A DNA stretch of 64,000 nucleotides from contig OU612065.1 in the NCBI GenBank assembly GCA_914767715.1, positions 24,490,001 through 24,554,000 of the forward strand, read 5' to 3'. The DNA is from Membranipora membranacea. Lineage: Eukaryota > Bryozoa > Gymnolaemata > Cheilostomatida > Membraniporidae. The translations under genes were made by a program, and so were the position numbers. The notes under the pieces are model-generated. The model was not told the origin of the DNA. It ran no database searches and was given only the letters and a program-made list of their open reading frames with translations. Every line of letters begins with the position of its first letter. Positions within the stretch are counted from its first letter, which is position 1. Shown here piece by piece: positions 60,324-64,000 of the stretch.

Positions 60324-60992
60324 CTCTTCATACGACTGGCTGTTTTATTGTACACTGGTAAACACAGAGATCATCTAGACCCATCCGATGCTTTATTTAG
60401 ACCGAGCCCATGATTTTACTGTTACAAAATGTACAGATCAACGTATGACCTGTTGTGTTAATTAAGTTTGATTATATTTCAAAACTTTTCAGCATTGGGC
60501 TCCTGATATTGAGATGAGTGATTTCTATTTTTATGTAATAAAAGAGCTGTAGCTGCAAAAATACCATAGTACGTCATTTCCAATTTCTTTACTTTGGTTG
60601 AAAATTTACCTCAGTCAAAATCCTTGGATTTAACTAATTCACTTATTTATAAATCAAACCTCAAACCTGTGCACATGGAAACCATTTATCATGTTCATTT
60701 AAAATAGAAACTATCAAAAACATATGTATATGTCATCACTTTCAACAGTGGTAAGTATAAGCTCTGCTTCAAAATGCCGTTCGTTCCAGGAAAAGCTCCC
60801 TATAGAATAAGTCATATCACAGGTGCAATTGCATCCAAGATTGTATAGAAAAAATTTCAAATTTAAAAAGGGACAATCAATCACAAAAATAAACCATAAC
60901 CATTGTAAATAAGTGGTATCATAAGGGTTATTCGTAACAAGTAAATATAGTGGTATTGCCAGCACTCATACCAGTTCATGATCAACTAGAGC
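60324..60992. other. Convergent 3' flanks of HSD17B4 and the ankyrin/TPR gene
   Basis: This 670-nt stretch holds the 3' untranslated ends of two converging genes. Apart from the HSD17B4 AATAAA I see no distinct feature. Confidence 0.5.
60537..60542 (+). terminator. HSD17B4 polyadenylation signal
   Basis: AATAAA lies 214 nt after the HSD17B4 stop codon. No further exon that could encode an SCP2 domain is seen before it. Confidence 0.6.
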
Positions 60993-63900
60993 CTACAACT
61001 CTGGCCTGAAAAATTGTCCTCCATATTTCAAAAGTTCAAAACCATCTATGGCTCTTCTCGGCCTGTATTTTTTATCGTTTGGTTGATCCTTGTACTCCTG
61101 TATAGCCTGATTGAACCATTCTCCAGCCTCATTGTGTCTGCCTGTCCAGGCATAATATAACCCACATTCCTCAGCTACCTTAATTCTTCGGGTGCCCGGC
61201 TCACCTGCATCATAGGCTTTCTTGTATGCGTCCATTATCTCCTGCTGATGGTTGTCATACTGATCAAGGATAAACATGATCCTCGCATATTTCACTCCAT
61301 TGACTTCCCACCCATCAGGCTTTTCCATCAAGGTTCTCAGATGTGCCATGGCTCCAGGGAGATATTTGTTAGTGATGCTGAGCGGAATATGGTCTGATTT
61401 GATTCTTGGGTGATAGAACTCCCTTGTGACAAACTCCATGCCAATTCCATCACTTTCTGCAACATTTAACAGTAGTGAATCAACTTGCTTTGGTAGTTTT
61501 TGTGTTTAACTACATTGAAATATTGTAGACACCAGCCAGTCTGGGTTATTGACAAAATTAAAATACTAATCAGTCTTCAGTGAAGAAAAAATTTGACGGC
61601 TTTACAAGTTTTTGCAAAGTGCATATCCTGATAAAAAATTATAACAATGCATTTATTATGGAAACAGCTAAAGAATAGAAGAAAATCTGTTGCGTTGACT
61701 TAATAGTGAGGTTGTGAAATCTTGTAAATGTCTTATCCTGGTAAGTGGAATGGTTGTCCTGTATACTTTTCACTTTGCTATTTGGCATCAACGTGATACA
61801 GAGTTGCACGCTCACAACAATAGGAAATAATAATAATATACCAGGGAAATGTTAATTTTGTTGAACCGAGGAGGGAGGGTGGTGGTTATACCATATTGCA
61901 CATGAAACGAGATGGTATCCCGGGATTGAGAAGTTATTGTACCTCGTAATGCTTCACACTCACGGCCAGATTTCACAACCTCTCTATTGTCTAGAAATGA
62001 CAAGCTTACAAAAGGGTCATCAATATTTTGAAACAAAGATAAATATATCCCTTGAATCTGACTAGTTCACTTACTTATGGTTTTCCATCTTCCTTTGATA
62101 CAGGTGAAAGTTTCTTTCACAAGTTCGTGACATCTGAAGTAGATTTCTGTGCACCATTGCAGCCACAAAGCTTGGGCACAAGTGTTGGCACTCTCGAAAG
62201 TCCAGTAAAAGTTGGCTATCCACCACTCGCAGTCTGTTTGTGCTCTATTTAAGAAGTACAGTCTGCGTTCTTTGTCGTGCGCGTCATAGGCCAAGTGTAG
62301 GAAATTTCGCGCTATATGCACTTTTATTTTGCTTTCAACTTTGTCTTCATTATTAAATGCTATTTCGGTTGCCTTCTTTAGGCATGTCTCTGGCTCAATG
62401 TCTTCATGGCCTGTACGCTGTTTGAATTCCTCAAGTTCTGTGGCTTTGTCGACATGACTTAAATGAAGAAATTGAACCTCAGCAAGCCAAAGCCACATTT
62501 CAGCTGTATATTCTGCACTGTCAGTAGCTTTGGCCCAATCGCTCAAGAAAGCTAGCTGGTCGAATGCCCGGTGCAGCATATCCCTGATATTCCCATCAGA
62601 TTTCCCAAACCGGACGTTATATTTGAGATTTCGTACTAGGATTTTGGCATAGTGGTAGCTGCAATACGCCTTGAGATCGGTCACGATGGGGTCATCAAAT
62701 TGTTCTAACTCGAACATGCATTCTTTGAATATCCCGACACTTTCTTCTCTAGCCTTGTCATCTCTGCTTGCTTCAGCTATGAAATAAGCGTATTCAATCT
62801 TTGCCTTCAGTTTAGGCAGGCCGGACTTATTTGTCAGCAGATTGAGTACCTGAAAGGCAGCATCTTTAGCTTTCCGTCTATCATCCACAATTAGGGCATA
62901 CTTTCCTTTGTTGCACCATGTATGAACATCATCAGGCACAATCTCTGATGCTCTATCGATCAACACCTTAGCCTTATCAATGTCGTTCATAAACAAGCAT
63001 GTCGCTGCATCCATATTTACATTTCTCTGAGCTCCTGGGTCGCTAACAGGTCTCAGATGTTCCACGCGGTCAAGGACAATATTTTCCCGTTTAGGGTTGA
63101 GCTCGTAAGAAAACAAACTGTATCTAAAAGTGTCGAAGAAGTCCATTAATTGATCTTCTTCTCGCAATTGTCTGTGATCTAAAGTGAAAGAACAATATTT
63201 AATACCATATAACAGTCAAATAATCATTATTTCCTCTTGCGTTGTCTGTGACAATGTTGAACTAGCAGAAGGCTATTTGCAAGTAAGCTTTTTTCACCAA
63301 AGGACCTATAATGTATCGCATTAGTGTTGGTCTGAATTAACCAAATCTGGAAGAGGTCTAGATCAAGCATGATCTGATTTGCCTGCGTTTAGGGTTTGAG
63401 CCGCCGCCGGCTCACCAGTAGAATGGGAATGACCGGACTGCTGACAATTTGGATCAAACTTGTTCTGGTGAGGACGCTTTCACAATATATGGTAGAGAGA
63501 TTTATATCAATGTAAATAATGGTTGAAGGGCCCAAGAACTCTCCCAACTCTGTTGGCTGTATGACTAGACTAATGTGACCCATCAACCAACGAAAGTAAG
63601 GCTTGGAAAACTTACAATCAATCAGAGGTTTGATCTCTGTGTTGTTGATATCGTTTTGCACCATTTTCAGTGCCGTCTGTTGCTTCTTGTTGTTTCTCTT
63701 TAATAATTGATCGAGTCTGGTCCTGTTCAGTGGGCTCAGCAACTGGTGCATTGCCGCTGCGCTCTTATGAAGTGTGGACAGATGTATTGGTGTGTCACCA
63801 TTCTCGTCCTCTGCCTGGAGTATTGCAAGTAATCGGGCTTTACTGAGCAATGTGTGAAAATACTTCAAGATGCTAGGGCTGTCTGCATTGGCGCATTGGT

Positions 63901-64000
63901 GGTACAAGTTTTTCCCTTTTGCATCCTGAGATTGGATTATATCACGTACATCTTCTCCGCCAGCCTTTTTTAGATCGAAGATCCACTTCATGAGTTTCTC
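60993..64000 (-). CDS. Ankyrin plus TPR-like helical-repeat protein, 5' end outside window
   Basis: Three exons in phase: 64000-63616 (open at the window edge), 63178-62075 and 61456-60993, giving 650 residues to the stop. The first exon has two ankyrin-like repeats (DAKGKNLYHQCANADSPSIL and DENGDTPIHLSTLHKSAAAM). The rest is TPR-like: paired helices such as AATCLFMNDIDKAKVLIDRA, then VHTWCNKGKYAL, WLWLAEVQFLHLSH, CGLYYAWTGRHNEAGEWFNQ and AIQEY. The C-terminus is GGQFFRPEL. No catalytic motif is visible. I do not recognise a named orthologue. Ankyrin with TPR repeats suggests a scaffold; a relation to IFIT-type TPR proteins is only a thought. Upstream exons may carry more ankyrin repeats. Confidence 0.8.

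Overview
This is a eukaryotic window of about 36-38% GC (estimated by eye) with dense GT-AG introns. I read five protein genes by chaining exons with matching phases across canonical splice sites. The gene set and protein sequences (a canonical bilaterian Pax6, an ANKS1/Odin adaptor, an Aveugle/SAMD10/12 SAM protein, a peroxisomal HSD17B4/MFE-2) point to an invertebrate bilaterian. A deuterostome such as an acorn worm is my guess; the phylum is not proven by what I can see.

Layout. 708-9618 (+): Pax6, 10 coding exons, 498 aa, with paired domain, homeodomain and a long acidic N-terminal extension encoded by two extra 5' exons. 11800-46197 (-): a complete ANKS1 family gene of 28 coding exons (about 1626 aa: six ankyrin repeats, long tyrosine- and histidine-rich linker, two SAM domains, C-terminal PTB), convergent with Pax6. 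Inside one ANKS1 intron (25592-31401), on the opposite strand, is a complete 10-exon gene for a single-pass membrane protein of about 1150 aa that I do not recognise. 48098-50497 (+): a 113-aa Aveugle-like SAM protein, head to head with ANKS1. 51885-60323 (+): HSD17B4/MFE-2 ending in the peroxisomal signal SKL, with no SCP2 domain and with a tandemly duplicated exon that carries the catalytic lysine. 60993-64000 (-): the 3' part of an ankyrin plus TPR-like protein cut by the window edge.

Mobile DNA is sparse but clear: a tRNA-derived SINE with target-site duplications (56057-56212), a LINE reverse-transcriptase C-terminus fragment (52242-52525), a short terminal-inverted-repeat element (46656-46884), and foldback hairpins, the largest at 47567-47847 between ANKS1 and the SAM gene. 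No rRNA, functional tRNA or CRISPR array was seen.

The strongest candidate for something undescribed is the duplicated HSD17B4 exon 54894-55016 / 55067-55189. The two copies have equal length and phase, 29 base differences but only four conservative residue changes, and are separated by just 50 nt, which is the signature of mutually exclusive alternative exons. Others are the nested membrane protein with three furin-like sites, the extended Pax6 N-terminus, and a diverged second copy of the ANKS1 terminal exon.
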